Positions 44,401-53,476 of a stretch of 64,000 bases of DNA are shown in pieces. The stretch lies in contig NZ_CP012371.1 in NCBI RefSeq assembly GCF_000619905.2, positions 1,860,001 through 1,924,000 of the forward strand, written 5' to 3'. How positions within the stretch are numbered: position 1 is the stretch's first letter; each line of letters opens with the position of its first letter. The translations under genes and the position numbers were made by a program. The notes under the pieces are model-generated. The model was not told the origin of the DNA. It saw only the letters and a program-made list of their open reading frames with translations, and did not search any database. This DNA comes from Nitrosospira briensis C-128. GTDB taxonomy: Bacteria; Pseudomonadota; Gammaproteobacteria; Burkholderiales; Nitrosomonadaceae.

Positions 44401-46438
44401 CAGTACGATTTTTCTGGATGCGCCGGAATTCTATCAATATGTCAACGCACGAATAATTTCTGTGGTTGCGGTAGTGGAAGGCATCAAATCCACCGCCAGC
44501 GGGACCTATCTGCTTCGTCTTGCCTATAACGGCACGCCGTTTCATGACCGCAACCTTCACCGCGATCCCTTGGCGTTTCGTACCCCCTGGCGCGAGCGGA
44601 TTTACAGCTACAGCGCGCATGACAACTCGCCGAACTTCTCCGATGGCGGCGAATCCTGGTCCGAAGGCGTCAGCCGCGTGACGCCCTTCTCCACATGGGA
44701 AATCTCGCTGCCGAACACAAGCACGAACAAGGGTCTGAGCTTTGCACGGGACAGCCTGACAGTACGGCTGTCCTTCGTGCTGGAAGCAAGAATCGCCGAC
44801 CCGCTGAAGATCATGCAGCAGCGTGCCGCCAACCGGCTGCTCGCATTCGCTCAGCCGCGCCAATTGCCAGGGTTATTGGCTGCAAGCGATATGGTCTTGG
44901 CTGCCGCGGCCAACTTGCCGTCCACCGAGACGCTGCTGGCCCAGATGAATGCACAGGGCAGTTGCACCAATGGCTGGGACGTGGTGTTCAACATGGATCT
45001 GAAAGGAATCAACAGTGCGCTGCTGGATCAATACGAAACCCTGAAAAAAGATACCGTCTACAAGAACCGTATTACCGTCAACACTTCGGAAAAATATCCG
45101 GGTGGCGTTACCGTGATCAACCGCTTCACAATCGATTACGGGTATCCCCTATTGAGCTTCAGCATCAACAACAACAATTCAGCCACACTGAAAATGGAAA
45201 TACTGAGCGGCTCGGTAGAGCGCTGTTCCCAGGTGGGGTCGTTGCCGGAACAATGCGGTACACCTGAATCGATCACCGGCGAAACCCTCACGGCAGTGAT
45301 TCAGCTGGCAAAGGTTGCGGGTACGGTCAAGATCGACAACGTTAATCACAACGTCCTGAAAGTACAGTTGGACATGAAGGAAGGCGCATTCTCCATCAGC
45401 AATATCGACCTGAGCGATGCCACCAAGGTGGAATTCAACAAGGCGGTCAAGGAGTATTTCGTCAGCAACCCCGTCATCTACCTGATCAACCAGCTCGACC
45501 TGACCGCAATTCCGACGCTGGATGCGCTAAAGCCCAGTGATTTCATTTTCAAACCGCTCCAGACGCCGGCCAGCAACCAGATGCTGCAACTGTTCATCAT
45601 GACCGGGGGTCGGGCGATGCCGAATTATTCGCAGGCGTTCCTGAACAATATTCCGGAACCACTGCCGCAAGGCCAGAGCAACAGCATGATGGTGCGCTCC
45701 GAGTTGATATTCAAGGAGATCCTGCCGCAAAGCCTGAGAAACAATGGTTGGGCGCTGCAGGGCGTGAACCCGGGCAGCACCACCAAAGCCTGGTCGGGCA
45801 AGTTCACTGGTGCGAGTGTCATTGGCACCGTAGATTTGAGCAAGCTCAATCACACCTCATCGAACGGTGGCGGGCGAGGCGGCGGCTCATTTACCGAGTA
45901 CACTTATTCGATCCCTGGAGGCAAAGATGTGTCGTGGTCGCTGGTGGATACCACCATCACGGCGCAGGCTAACGGGCAAATGTATTACAGCGGCAGCCGC
46001 GGGCAATCTCTTCAATATAATCAGCATTCCTGCACAACGTCTTACCCCTGCTATTTTGGTGGTTGCACTAGTTGCAGAGACTCCATGCTTGCGACCGACG
46101 TAACGATCGAGGTGAGGGCTTCACTGCCATTGGGCGTGGATGGCAGCGGGCGCAACCAGACTATTCAGATCAAGACTACCAGTCAGGGCGTCGTTGTCGG
46201 CGGCCACTTGTCCGGAGGGGGTCCCAGTGGTTCCGACGACCTGGCGGCGCAAGTCAATCAGCAGATCCAGAGTCAGGTGCCGCAGCAGATCGTGCAGAAA
46301 CTATCGATCCAGTTTGAGGCAGTTTCAGTGTTTGCGTTGAAGAACCTGCTGTTTCCCGCGAATAATTACATCACATTCAGTAGCTGCGGGGTGCCGGGCG
46401 ACCTGATCCTGCTGGGTAATTTCAATTCTACGAAGTGA
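41420..46438 (+). CDS. Giant MACPF/perforin-like protein
   Basis: The protein is 1,672 residues, starting at ATG behind AAGGAT. The N-terminal 400 residues resemble a membrane-attack-complex/perforin domain: FREFGTHYVSAVELGD at about 198-212 fits the MACPF signature (aromatic-G-T-H-aromatic). Residues about 620-950 are helical and coiled-coil-rich, with Gln-, Ala- and Glu-rich segments and a hydrophobic stretch (SLGTSIAIPASS, about 735). The C-terminal third is beta-rich with a glycine linker, several cysteines near residues 1535-1555, and a Gln-rich stretch. There is no signal peptide. It may be a secreted or lysis-released pore-forming toxin; function and export are inference. Confidence 0.7.
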   Translation: MIDSDFSIGFSTNLVNGLNPNWQPQVGLLNILYPAKQQAMTLRPVQPIAQLGSWTHPVITLHENALDLLDELIPYQIINPSSDIDAPSFGAGALLGGAIGSRPSLEMLSKTIGVDLARTDLRYALVKLERVDGADNHASAVGGILVHARPRQPDPEYGLSTEFTSASTRLRHAGRSRLQDYGDQLNKDDASKVLDSFREFGTHYVSAVELGDTILQVFAYLPEQFAKLKLAYADGNNPLSGPGSQNFVQFTTDRATGIYGYVEQYGGVICLSNSTLFNSTLRDGDWRDTLWSHKNSVFSLFNVNSRLSLVNLQQEFTEQAVIAVHLASLSVMIEQKRGLIWQRIFKGAMAQKYRTTIQPNFSIYDQRDFVRMLPQDTAGITSFIATSTVNVYKARLDLADVQLVAAGEVQDFVLFTNVLSAGANTTIQVPGKKVHLFGQVLDMRVQGQPKSISLADEAFESLQLGCDEFLGALAIQNRSGSRYSVIVDGLRFGLDGSGPAAMPVIADDVRTVPPANAIPLLTDSLQFSMTFAEAVISDQSTHANGHIQQFVRNYLTWVAEMPLAGDSEELMALRVRAMDLANYTTNPEYGGFVPILPYGDYEQYVQSILSHLDRIQLQVAQNEQRMANRRQQELVIDVAKTLNQNIIASGELIGGVIEANAAQQKDLEGFYDSMIVQGKAEAEQQQAKINNLNASLFEARGDVDLAVQKYKSAVQQWETMEAIKFGLEVAPNLFSLGTSIAIPASSISAVKDLGLAVQRIQKTFNVLNAMSKLYTGISTGAKGLENAQRALDDLDGAQFGNPSTLSWDEMSIQFNQIMASGPDIKPEKASLQAAFATMVLRGKAVAGAESSLHALQRDIYTNQKQKEINSRQAARLEALQQKLHPARVEDLDRSAIDLVALTGHLTFIQNQMLTILAKAFLMQDLALQYANLQPATPVLAFSLLKFSAAVVQQQATTLEAKSLLAHYQASRTRPIEYVIEGVKPEELTGGNVFLSTIFLDAPEFYQYVNARIISVVAVVEGIKSTASGTYLLRLAYNGTPFHDRNLHRDPLAFRTPWRERIYSYSAHDNSPNFSDGGESWSEGVSRVTPFSTWEISLPNTSTNKGLSFARDSLTVRLSFVLEARIADPLKIMQQRAANRLLAFAQPRQLPGLLAASDMVLAAAANLPSTETLLAQMNAQGSCTNGWDVVFNMDLKGINSALLDQYETLKKDTVYKNRITVNTSEKYPGGVTVINRFTIDYGYPLLSFSINNNNSATLKMEILSGSVERCSQVGSLPEQCGTPESITGETLTAVIQLAKVAGTVKIDNVNHNVLKVQLDMKEGAFSISNIDLSDATKVEFNKAVKEYFVSNPVIYLINQLDLTAIPTLDALKPSDFIFKPLQTPASNQMLQLFIMTGGRAMPNYSQAFLNNIPEPLPQGQSNSMMVRSELIFKEILPQSLRNNGWALQGVNPGSTTKAWSGKFTGASVIGTVDLSKLNHTSSNGGGRGGGSFTEYTYSIPGGKDVSWSLVDTTITAQANGQMYYSGSRGQSLQYNQHSCTTSYPCYFGGCTSCRDSMLATDVTIEVRASLPLGVDGSGRNQTIQIKTTSQGVVVGGHLSGGGPSGSDDLAAQVNQQIQSQVPQQIVQKLSIQFEAVSVFALKNLLFPANNYITFSSCGVPGDLILLGNFNSTK

Positions 46439-46445
46439 TAGATTA

Positions 46446-46684
46446 AACCTAAATCCGGTAGTTGACCGCTCATTTAATAGATCAGTATTATGATTAATAA
46501 CAATATTTCATATTATTTGACGCTCACCTTCCGGGTGAGGGCGCTACGAGGGAATTGCACAGTTTTTGCGGCACATGGCAGTGTTGCAACTCCTTGGAAT
46601 GGAACGACCATTCCGCGTCGTTGCGCCTTGCCCTGCACCCCAAAAACCGTACACTTCACCCCGTCCAACTACCGGATTTAGGTT
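46446..46684. mobile_element. Inverted-repeat element, 239 bp
   Basis: Perfect 19-bp inverted repeats, AACCTAAATCCGGTAGTTG (46446-46464) and its complement (46666-46684), bound a non-coding segment. The interior holds a GGAATGG/CCATTCC hairpin. The left end includes TTGACC and TATTAT 18 bp apart, a promoter-like pair facing inward. It lies just after the MACPF gene. A diverged copy of its left end is at 30379-30420. It may be a MITE or the remains of an insertion sequence whose transposase gene has been deleted. Confidence 0.65.
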
Positions 46685-46822
46685 AAAGCCTTTACACTTC
46701 ACACATTAGAGCGTCCCAAGTGGACGCTCTTTTCATGTGCGCCCAGCATGGATTTCCTGTTCAATTCATGAAACTTCAACCTGGCAGGCAATTAACATAC
46801 TTACCAGAGGCTCGCGAACCTG

Positions 46823-47785
46823 TCACTTACCTGCACGTAGCTCACTCACAGACCGACCAATCCTACGGCGGAGGAGGGTGCGTAACGTCACCCCATTTTC
46901 ATAGCCAACCTGGGCGGCAATCAAATCAATGCTGTCATTGCTCGTTTGCAGCAGGTGTACCGCGCGCTCGACGCGCAGATCCTGAAAATAGGAGAGGGGT
47001 GTCTTGCCCAGCACGGTCTTTAGACGACGCGCGAGGGTTCTCTCACTGGTTCCGGCTGCATTTGCCGCTGCGCTGAGCGAGAAACCATCGGTTAGCCGGT
47101 TCCGCGCCCACTGTTCAAATCGTTCGATCAATGGATCCGTATGCATGAGGTGGTCTGGAATCATGAAAACCGCCTGCGAAGGGCGCGGATCGATTACGAG
47201 AAAACGCGCAGTCAATGATGCCAGCGCCGGACTGCTGCGCCTTACCAGCCATAGCGCCAGATCAATATGTGCCAGGGCCGCCCCTGCGGTCACGAAACGG
47301 GATGAATCCACGATCATGCGTGATTCTTCTAAAATGACAAGAGGATAACGCTCGCGGAACAGCGGCGCCAGCCACCATGAGGTGGTGGCGCTCTGCCCAT
47401 CAAGCAGCGATGTGTTTGCAAGGACAAAGGTTCCGGTGCAGGCGGCACTCACCAGAGTGCCGCCGTCAGACCATTCCCGCAACAGTTCCTCTATATCCCC
47501 TACATCCCGCCGTTCAAGCGCCAACTGCAGTGTTGCGGGCATTTTTGCCCCAAGCGCGGGAATCAGCACAATGTCGGGGCGCGCCAGCTGTGCCGCCAGT
47601 ACTACGGGTACTAACAGTCCCTGACTGGTGTGTACCCGGCGGCGGACACCGACGACAGTTACCTCGAAATGAATCGAAGGTGTGCCGGCAGACTCTGCCA
47701 GATCGTTCGCGATGCTGAAGGTATCGAGAAGGGTAGCTAGACCTGTATCAAAAACTTCATCGAGGGCAAGGATGTAGATGCGCAT
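46823..47785 (-). CDS. GlxA-type AraC-family transcriptional regulator
   Basis: The protein is 320 residues. The N-terminal 190 residues form a DJ-1/PfpI-like amidotransferase fold (RIYILALDEVFDTGLATLLDTF, and VSAACTGTFVLANTSLLDG at the nucleophile-elbow position). The C-terminal 100 residues are an AraC HTH pair (SLSAAANAAGTSERTLARRLK and IDLIAAQVGYENGVTLRTLL). It is transcribed divergently from a small monooxygenase gene, its likely target. The effector is unknown. Confidence 0.9.
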   Translation of the reverse strand: MRIYILALDEVFDTGLATLLDTFSIANDLAESAGTPSIHFEVTVVGVRRRVHTSQGLLVPVVLAAQLARPDIVLIPALGAKMPATLQLALERRDVGDIEELLREWSDGGTLVSAACTGTFVLANTSLLDGQSATTSWWLAPLFRERYPLVILEESRMIVDSSRFVTAGAALAHIDLALWLVRRSSPALASLTARFLVIDPRPSQAVFMIPDHLMHTDPLIERFEQWARNRLTDGFSLSAAANAAGTSERTLARRLKTVLGKTPLSYFQDLRVERAVHLLQTSNDSIDLIAAQVGYENGVTLRTLLRRRIGRSVSELRAGK

Positions 47786-47888
47786 GGCAGAAATAATACC
47801 ATAATTGTCAATATTGCCACTTAGCAGGAATCTGTATCTTCATTAAAGTCTGCCTCTCGTAATTCAACTTCAGGAAGGAGAAATCACC

Positions 47889-48191
47889 ATGGTAAAAGTT
47901 GCCCTGTTTGTACGTTTGCAAGCCAAACCCGGGAAAGAAGCTACCGTCGCCAGCTTTCTCGAAAGCGCCCTCGCCCTGGCGAATCAGGAAACCACCACCC
48001 CGGTCTGGTTTGCGCTACGGTTGGGACAATCTACTTTCGGGATCTTCGACGCCTTTGCTGACGAAACAGGGCGCTCAGCACATTTGGCGGGTCCGATTGC
48101 AGCGGCTCTGATGGCTAATGCCGCCGAATTGCTTTCGGAACCGCCGCAGATCGAGCATGTGGATGTGCTTGCTGCCAAACTATCTAACTGA
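47889..48191 (+). CDS. Small antibiotic-biosynthesis-monooxygenase (ABM) family protein
   Basis: The protein is 100 residues behind AAGGAGAAA. The fold pattern is a ferredoxin-like dimeric alpha-beta barrel: VKVALFVRLQAKPGKEATVASFLESAL, a central strand with WFALRLGQSTFGIFDAF, and a C-terminal strand. Such proteins are cofactor-independent quinol oxygenases or related. It is divergent from the GlxA-type regulator, which probably controls it. Substrate unknown. Confidence 0.82.
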   Translation: MVKVALFVRLQAKPGKEATVASFLESALALANQETTTPVWFALRLGQSTFGIFDAFADETGRSAHLAGPIAAALMANAAELLSEPPQIEHVDVLAAKLSN

Positions 48192-48438
48192 AAATTGGAT
48201 TCTGCAGTCCGGATGAAGCGTGGCGGAGTCCGGGCTATAGTCCGTTCCACCTAACTGGCCGAATAAGAGGAAGCTACGGTAGGCTCCAGACCTGATCCCG
48301 CTTTTACGCATCAAGGGTATTCTGATCTGTTGGCTGAGTATGTGTAAACGTCTGCCCAGTGTCGATTTACGACTTCGCCAAGGAATAAAGGTGTCAGAAT
48401 CAGCCGTTGTTTTCCCTGAAAACAGACAGTAGGCACAT

Positions 48439-48906
48439 ATGCCTAAAACAAGCGCCGGCATTTTGCCCTATCGCAGCCGAGACGGCCGGCTGGAGGTCTT
48501 GCTTGTCCATCCCGGGGGACCCTTCTGGGCGAAGAAGGACCTCGGGTCCTGGTCGATAGCAAAGGGCGAGTATGAGGAAGGCGAAGATCCCCTTCAGGCC
48601 GCGTTACGGGAATTCATGGAAGAAACCGGACACCAGCCAGCCGGGCCGCTTTTGCCGCTAGCACAGCGGAAGCAACCTGGTGGGAAACTTATTGATGCAT
48701 GGGCTACCGAGACTGATTGGGATTCTTCCAGGCTCGTCTCGAATACTTTCAGCATGGAATGGCCAAAAGGGTCTGGGAAAATGCAGGCGTTTCCGGAGGT
48801 GGATCGCGCCGAGTGGTTCGAAATATCGGAAGCAACACGGCGCATTCTTCCGGGGCAGCGCGGCTTCCTTGATGAGCTGTGCAAAAAGTTCTCAACAAGT
48901 TCATGA
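48439..48906 (+). CDS. Nudix hydrolase
   Basis: The protein is 155 residues. The Nudix box is intact: GEYEEGEDPLQAALREFMEETGH (split here as GEYEEGED and REFMEETGH), with the REXXEE metal site. SAGILPYRSRDGRLEVLLVHP is the typical first strand. It hydrolyses a nucleoside diphosphate linked to another group; the substrate is not evident. Related proteins are often annotated as putative NTP pyrophosphohydrolases. The gene stands alone. Confidence 0.88.
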   Translation: MPKTSAGILPYRSRDGRLEVLLVHPGGPFWAKKDLGSWSIAKGEYEEGEDPLQAALREFMEETGHQPAGPLLPLAQRKQPGGKLIDAWATETDWDSSRLVSNTFSMEWPKGSGKMQAFPEVDRAEWFEISEATRRILPGQRGFLDELCKKFSTSS

Positions 48907-49066
48907 ACAACTACCCACCCTGGCGCTACATTTCATGCTGTTGTCCGCTTGAAGAGCTGCTGTTCCGTGGAAACGACTACAGCTGATATCTCATCTGGCA
49001 ACCCCGCGGTAGTGAGCAGCCTGATCCGAGCAGGTCATTTTAATTTGGCAGGATGACAGGGAAATA

Positions 49067-49315
49067 TCAACTCACCGATAATTCGGCGGGTTCTTTTTCG
49101 GTAGCGGAAATGCGATAGGAATGGAAGTTGAGGGGAGCCAGACCCACGCTCGGCCCAGCCTGGCTTGCCCAGTACACCTTGGATTCAGGCCACCCGACGA
49201 GCGATTCCTCATGCACGTAAGGCACCAGGCAATTATCGGACGCATTGAAGATCGCGTAAGATTTCCGCTCTATATAGCCTTCCTTGGTTCGTATATAGGG
49301 AACATATTTAGCCAT
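49067..49315 (-). CDS. Small hypothetical protein
   Basis: The protein is 82 residues, starting at ATG 49315 with GGAG about 8 bp upstream; a TTG two codons earlier is less likely. MAKYVPYIRTKEGYIERKSYAIF is followed by a Trp-, Tyr- and Ser-containing C-terminal half. No family is recognised. A good ribosome site and balanced composition support it as a real gene, with moderate certainty. Confidence 0.5.
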   Translation of the reverse strand: MAKYVPYIRTKEGYIERKSYAIFNASDNCLVPYVHEESLVGWPESKVYWASQAGPSVGLAPLNFHSYRISATEKEPAELSVS

Positions 49316-49658
49316 TTGCAAATCTCCAATAATAATGATTCACAGTTCGATTGTACTGAAGACTTGTTACAGGATTTATACGCATATCTTCTAAGCTTCG
49401 AAGTTTTATCGAAATTACCTCTGCACTACCTCCCATTGCTCATGGTCCGCGTACTGGACCAGATTGGTTTCGTTATCGGCCCCAGAGCTGCGATAATGTG
49501 CACTTGACCATGAGCGCATTAAACCCAACCTTGATATTCTCAAAACCCCGCTATTTTTCTGCAAACCTGAAACTCTTCTAAGTGATGGTATTCAAATGAT
49601 TGTAATACTATAATCAGCAAATTTTCAATTTCGTCACCGGTTACTCACATTGTCCTCC
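49316..49658. other. Intergenic region upstream of hemA
   Basis: About 340 bp, AT-rich towards hemA. A consensus -10 TATAAT lies at 49609-49614, 45 bp before the hemA start, but the -35 region 17 bp upstream (TGGTAT) matches poorly. No gene is supported. Confidence 0.4.
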
Positions 49659-50912
49659 ATGCAGTTATTTGCCTTCGGCATTAACCATCAAACCGCGCCG
49701 CTCGATGTGCGCGAGCAGGTTTCTTTTCCGGAAGATGCCATGGAGCATGCCTTGCACGACCTGGTGGCCCATCATCCGGTGGGCGAGGCGGCAATTGTTT
49801 CGACCTGCAATCGTACCGAGATTTATTGCAGCACCGAAAAGCCGGAGGAAGCCACGCACTGGCTGGCGAATTTTCATCATTTGCAGACGCGGGAACTGGA
49901 GCCGTATCTCTACAAGTTGCCTCGCGAAAAGGCCGTGAAGCACGCATTTCGCGTCGCCAGCGGACTGGATTCCATGGTGCTGGGCGAGCCGCAGATACTC
50001 GGACAGTTGAAAAATGCGGTGAAATCCGCTGAACACGCCGGTACGCTCGGCATGTTGTTGCACAAGCTGTTCCAGCGCACGTTTTTCGTCGCCAAGGAGG
50101 TTCGCAGTTCCACCGAGATCGGTGCGAACTCGGTTTCCATGGCTGCGGCCGCCACGCGGCTGGCGGAGCGGATTTTTGGCGACATCAGCGAGCAGCGCGT
50201 GTTGTTTATCGGCGCGGGCGAAATGATCGAGTTATGTGCCAGCCATTTTGCCGCGCGCCATCCGAAGCGCATCACCGTCGCCAATCGCACCAGCGAGCGC
50301 GCGCAAGCCCTGGCGCATCGCTTCAACGCGCAGGTCATTGCCTTGAATGAGCTGCCTGAACAACTGGCGCTGCACGACATTGTGGTGACCTGCACCGCGA
50401 GTACCCTGCCCATACTCGGCAAAGGCATGTTGGAGCGCGCGATAAAAGCCCGCAAGCATCGTCCGATTTTCATGGTGGATCTGGCCGTGCCGCGAGACGT
50501 TGAACCAGAGGTGGCGGAACTGGATGACGTATTTCTTTATTCCGTGGACGATCTTGCCGATATCGTCAAGGAAGGGCTGGATTCCCGCCTGGGCGCGGTA
50601 GCGCAGGCCGAGGCAATCATCGATTCAAACGTGGTCAACTTCATGCACTGGCTGGAATCGCGCGAAATGGTACCCACCATACGTGCGCTGCGTGACCAGG
50701 CCGAACGGTACCGGCGCCATGAAATGGAGCGGGCGACGAAGCTTCTGGCCAAGGGCGAAGACCCGCAAAAAATATTGGAATCCTTGAGTAATGGCCTGAC
50801 CAATAAATTCTTGCATCTGCCTTCCTATGCACTCAATCACGCCGCAGCGGACGAGCGTGACGATCTGGTCGATCTGATCAACCGACTGTACCACCTCCAC
50901 CGTCCAGAATGA
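49659..50912 (+). CDS. hemA: Glutamyl-tRNA reductase
   Basis: About 417 residues from ATG 49659; an in-frame TTG nine bases earlier is also possible. [15 protein letters not shown] is the family start, [12 protein letters not shown] carries the catalytic Cys, [11 protein letters not shown] and [10 protein letters not shown] follow, and [14 protein letters not shown] is the NADPH site. It makes glutamate-1-semialdehyde, the first committed step of tetrapyrrole synthesis, needed for the many hemes of this organism. It overlaps prfA by 4 bp. Confidence 0.96.
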   Translation: MQLFAFGINHQTAPLDVREQVSFPEDAMEHALHDLVAHHPVGEAAIVSTCNRTEIYCSTEKPEEATHWLANFHHLQTRELEPYLYKLPREKAVKHAFRVASGLDSMVLGEPQILGQLKNAVKSAEHAGTLGMLLHKLFQRTFFVAKEVRSSTEIGANSVSMAAAATRLAERIFGDISEQRVLFIGAGEMIELCASHFAARHPKRITVANRTSERAQALAHRFNAQVIALNELPEQLALHDIVVTCTASTLPILGKGMLERAIKARKHRPIFMVDLAVPRDVEPEVAELDDVFLYSVDDLADIVKEGLDSRLGAVAQAEAIIDSNVVNFMHWLESREMVPTIRALRDQAERYRRHEMERATKLLAKGEDPQKILESLSNGLTNKFLHLPSYALNHAAADERDDLVDLINRLYHLHRPE

Positions 50913-51985
50913 ACAAAAGCATGACTGCCAAGCTCACGCAGCTCAGCGTGCGCCTGGAGGAGCTGAATCGCCTGCTGAGCAGCGAAACGATCATCTCCAA
51001 TCTCGATAACTATCGCAAGCTGACGCGGGAACGTGCGGAGATTGCGCCGGTGGTCGAGCTTTATGATGCTTATCTGCAAAGTGAGCGCGATATCCACACC
51101 GCGCAGGGAATGTGCGGCGATGCCGCCATGCGCGAGTTTGCCGATGCCGAAATACGTGACGGTAAAGAGAAGCTTGTGCGATTCAGCGCGGAATTGCAGA
51201 AGCAACTACTGCCTAAAGACCCCAACGACGAGCGCAATATCTTTCTTGAAATCCGCGCCGGAACGGGTGGAGACGAATCCGCATTATTCGCCGGCGATCT
51301 GTTCCGGATGTATGCACGCTTCGCGGAACGCCAGCGCTGGCAGGTAGAGATAATCTCGCAAAGTCCATCCGAGGCCGGCGGTTATAAGGAGATCATTGCC
51401 AAGATCATCGGTAACGGCGCCTACTCCAAGCTCAAGTTTGAATCAGGCGGTCACCGGGTCCAGCGTGTTCCCGCCACCGAGACCCAGGGCCGTATTCATA
51501 CTTCCGCCTGTACCGTCGCGGTCATGCCCGAGGCGGACGAGGTCATGGAGGTAGCCCTCAACCCGGCTGAATTACGGATCGATACTTACCGCGCTTCCGG
51601 CGCGGGCGGTCAGCATATCAACAAGACCGACTCCGCGGTGCGCGTCACGCATCTGCCGACGGGTATCGTGGTCGAATGCCAGGATGGCCGCTCGCAACAC
51701 AAAAACAAGGCGCAAGCAATGAGCGTCCTTGCGGCGCGGATTCGCGACAAGCAGATGCGGGAACAACAGGACAAGCAGGCTGCTACGCGCAAGTCGCTGA
51801 TCGGCAGCGGCGATCGTTCAGGGCGCATTCGTACCTATAATTTTCCCCAGGGGCGAATAACCGACCACCGTATCAACCTCACGCTCTACAAGATCGAACA
51901 GATCATGGATGGCGATTTGAGCGACCTGTGCTCTGCGCTAATGTCCGAACATCAGGCGGAGCAATTGGCGGCGATGGGGGAGTAG
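50909..51985 (+). CDS. prfA: Peptide chain release factor 1
   Basis: The protein is 358 residues. The GGQ motif ([16 protein letters not shown]) that triggers peptide release is intact, and the [16 protein letters not shown] segment is typical. The tripeptide region that reads UAA/UAG is present as PATETQGR. It overlaps hemA (ATGA) and is followed by prmC, whose product methylates the GGQ glutamine. This hemA-prfA-prmC order is common. Confidence 0.97.
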   Translation: MNKSMTAKLTQLSVRLEELNRLLSSETIISNLDNYRKLTRERAEIAPVVELYDAYLQSERDIHTAQGMCGDAAMREFADAEIRDGKEKLVRFSAELQKQLLPKDPNDERNIFLEIRAGTGGDESALFAGDLFRMYARFAERQRWQVEIISQSPSEAGGYKEIIAKIIGNGAYSKLKFESGGHRVQRVPATETQGRIHTSACTVAVMPEADEVMEVALNPAELRIDTYRASGAGGQHINKTDSAVRVTHLPTGIVVECQDGRSQHKNKAQAMSVLAARIRDKQMREQQDKQAATRKSLIGSGDRSGRIRTYNFPQGRITDHRINLTLYKIEQIMDGDLSDLCSALMSEHQAEQLAAMGE

Positions 51986-52099
51986 AGCGACACATTTTTT
52001 GTTTCTCCTGCCGCTACCCTTTGTGCCCTCGCGGCTCTCCCCTGGTTTCATGACAGATGGATCGCAAGGCCAGGACACGGTTTGAGGTTGATTCCACCC

Positions 52100-52933
52100 A
52101 TGCAGCAGATCACTATTCGAGACGCGCTACAGCAATCGGGCCGCGACATTGACGATATCGACGCGCGTATTCTGCTGCAGTACGCGCTCGATGTCAGCCA
52201 CGCTCACCTCATTGCTCACGCCGAGCAGGCGCTTGATTTGAAACAGGCGCAATCCTTTCGGCTGTTGACGGCACGGCGCGCTCGAGGCGAACCTGTTGCG
52301 TATCTCACAGGCAAACGAGAGTTTTATAGCCTGGAGTTTACGGTCACCCCGGCAGTTCTCATTCCTCGCCCTGAAACGGAATTACTGGTGGATATGGCGC
52401 TGGCGCGAATTCCGCCGGATCTTCCCTGGAAAATTCTTGATCTTGGAACCGGCAGCGGCGCTATCGCGCTGGCCATAGCAAAACACCGCCCCCTGGCGGA
52501 TATTTCCGCGGTGGATTTCTCTGCGAATGCCCTGGCAGTCGCCAAAACAAATGCCCGCCAACTCGGTGTTGATAATGTGCACTTCATCGAAGCCGACTGG
52601 TTCGATGGCGTTAATGGTGAAAGATTCAATCTCATTGTGTCGAACCCCCCTTATATTGCAGATGGTGACCCACATCTCACGCGGGGGGATCTGCGCTTTG
52701 AACCGCGCATGGCGCTGGCGGCGGAAGGCGAAGGCCTTGATTGCATACGCTCGATCATCGCCGCCGCCCCCGCCCACCTGGTCGAAGATGGAGCGCTATT
52801 GCTGGAACATGGCTATGATCAGGCGGAAGCGTGCAGGCGATTATTGAGCGAAGCGGGTTTCAAAAGGGTGTTTTCCCGCCCCGATCTCGCGGGCATCATG
52901 CGAGTCAGTGGCGGAGCCCTTGATATTGCATAA
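52100..52933 (+). CDS. prmC: Release factor glutamine methyltransferase
   Basis: About 277 residues from ATG 52100; an upstream TTG at 52082 would add six. ILDLGTGSGAIALAIA is the SAM motif and LIVSNPPYIADGD the NPPY catalytic motif that binds the glutamine side chain. YLTGKREFYSLEF and IPRPETELLVD match the family. It methylates the GGQ glutamine of release factors; the substrate gene prfA is directly upstream. Confidence 0.95.
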   Translation: MQQITIRDALQQSGRDIDDIDARILLQYALDVSHAHLIAHAEQALDLKQAQSFRLLTARRARGEPVAYLTGKREFYSLEFTVTPAVLIPRPETELLVDMALARIPPDLPWKILDLGTGSGAIALAIAKHRPLADISAVDFSANALAVAKTNARQLGVDNVHFIEADWFDGVNGERFNLIVSNPPYIADGDPHLTRGDLRFEPRMALAAEGEGLDCIRSIIAAAPAHLVEDGALLLEHGYDQAEACRRLLSEAGFKRVFSRPDLAGIMRVSGGALDIA

Positions 52934-53057
52934 CGTGGCATGTTGCCGATATGGAAGCGGGGAATATTGCCCGGACAAATCAAATCGCTTGTAAAGGACC
53001 CGGGTTTCCCCTAAGCTAATTTACGGTTTGTTTTTTTAAGGAAAAGAAGGAGTCGAT

Positions 53058-53375
53058 ATGAATACACAAGAAGTCATCAAGCAGCAAGTCACTACTCACC
53101 CCGTTGTGCTCTATATGAAGGGCACGCCCGATGCCCCTCAATGCGGTTTTTCCGCTCATGCCGTCAAGATTCTCCATACCTGCGGCGTCAATGATATTTT
53201 TGCCGTGGATGTGCTTGCCGAACCCCAAATAAGGCAAGGTATCAAGGAATACTCAAACTGGCCGACCATTCCTCAACTCTACATAAATGGGGAATTCGTG
53301 GGCGGTTCCGATATCGTTGGCGAAATGTACCAGAGCGGCGAATTGCAGAAGTTGCTTCAGGGAAAAAAAGATTGA
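53058..53375 (+). CDS. grxD: Monothiol glutaredoxin (Grx4 type)
   Basis: The protein is 105 residues behind AAGAAGGAG. The CGFS active site occurs in APQCGFSAHAV, with TIPQLYINGEFVGGSDIV as the glutathione-binding loop. These proteins hold and transfer [2Fe-2S] clusters together with BolA. A clear intrinsic terminator follows. Confidence 0.95.
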   Translation: MNTQEVIKQQVTTHPVVLYMKGTPDAPQCGFSAHAVKILHTCGVNDIFAVDVLAEPQIRQGIKEYSNWPTIPQLYINGEFVGGSDIVGEMYQSGELQKLLQGKKD

Positions 53376-53408
53376 ATTAAATTGGAGGGTTTGATTCAAT
53401 GAACAATG

Positions 53409-53438
53409 AGCCGGCGATAAACGACAGCCGGCTTTTTG
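53409..53438 (+). terminator. Terminator after grxD
   Basis: AGCCGGC (53409-53415) and GCCGGCT (53427-53433) form a GC-rich stem with TTTTT after it, about 35 bp beyond the grxD stop. Confidence 0.85.
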
Positions 53439-53476
53439 TTGGGTAATGCACATGACGAATTGCGCAATTGATCGGA

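Noticed and set aside
43832-44863. Minus-strand frame (343 codons) inside the MACPF gene
   Set aside because: No motif; the plus-strand frame is continuous for 1,672 codons with a proper start.
46685-46822. Second att copy of the tRNA-Phe 3' end closing the island
   Set aside because: Searched by eye for CCTTGGCCACCA-like sequence to the right of the island; no copy found in the window.
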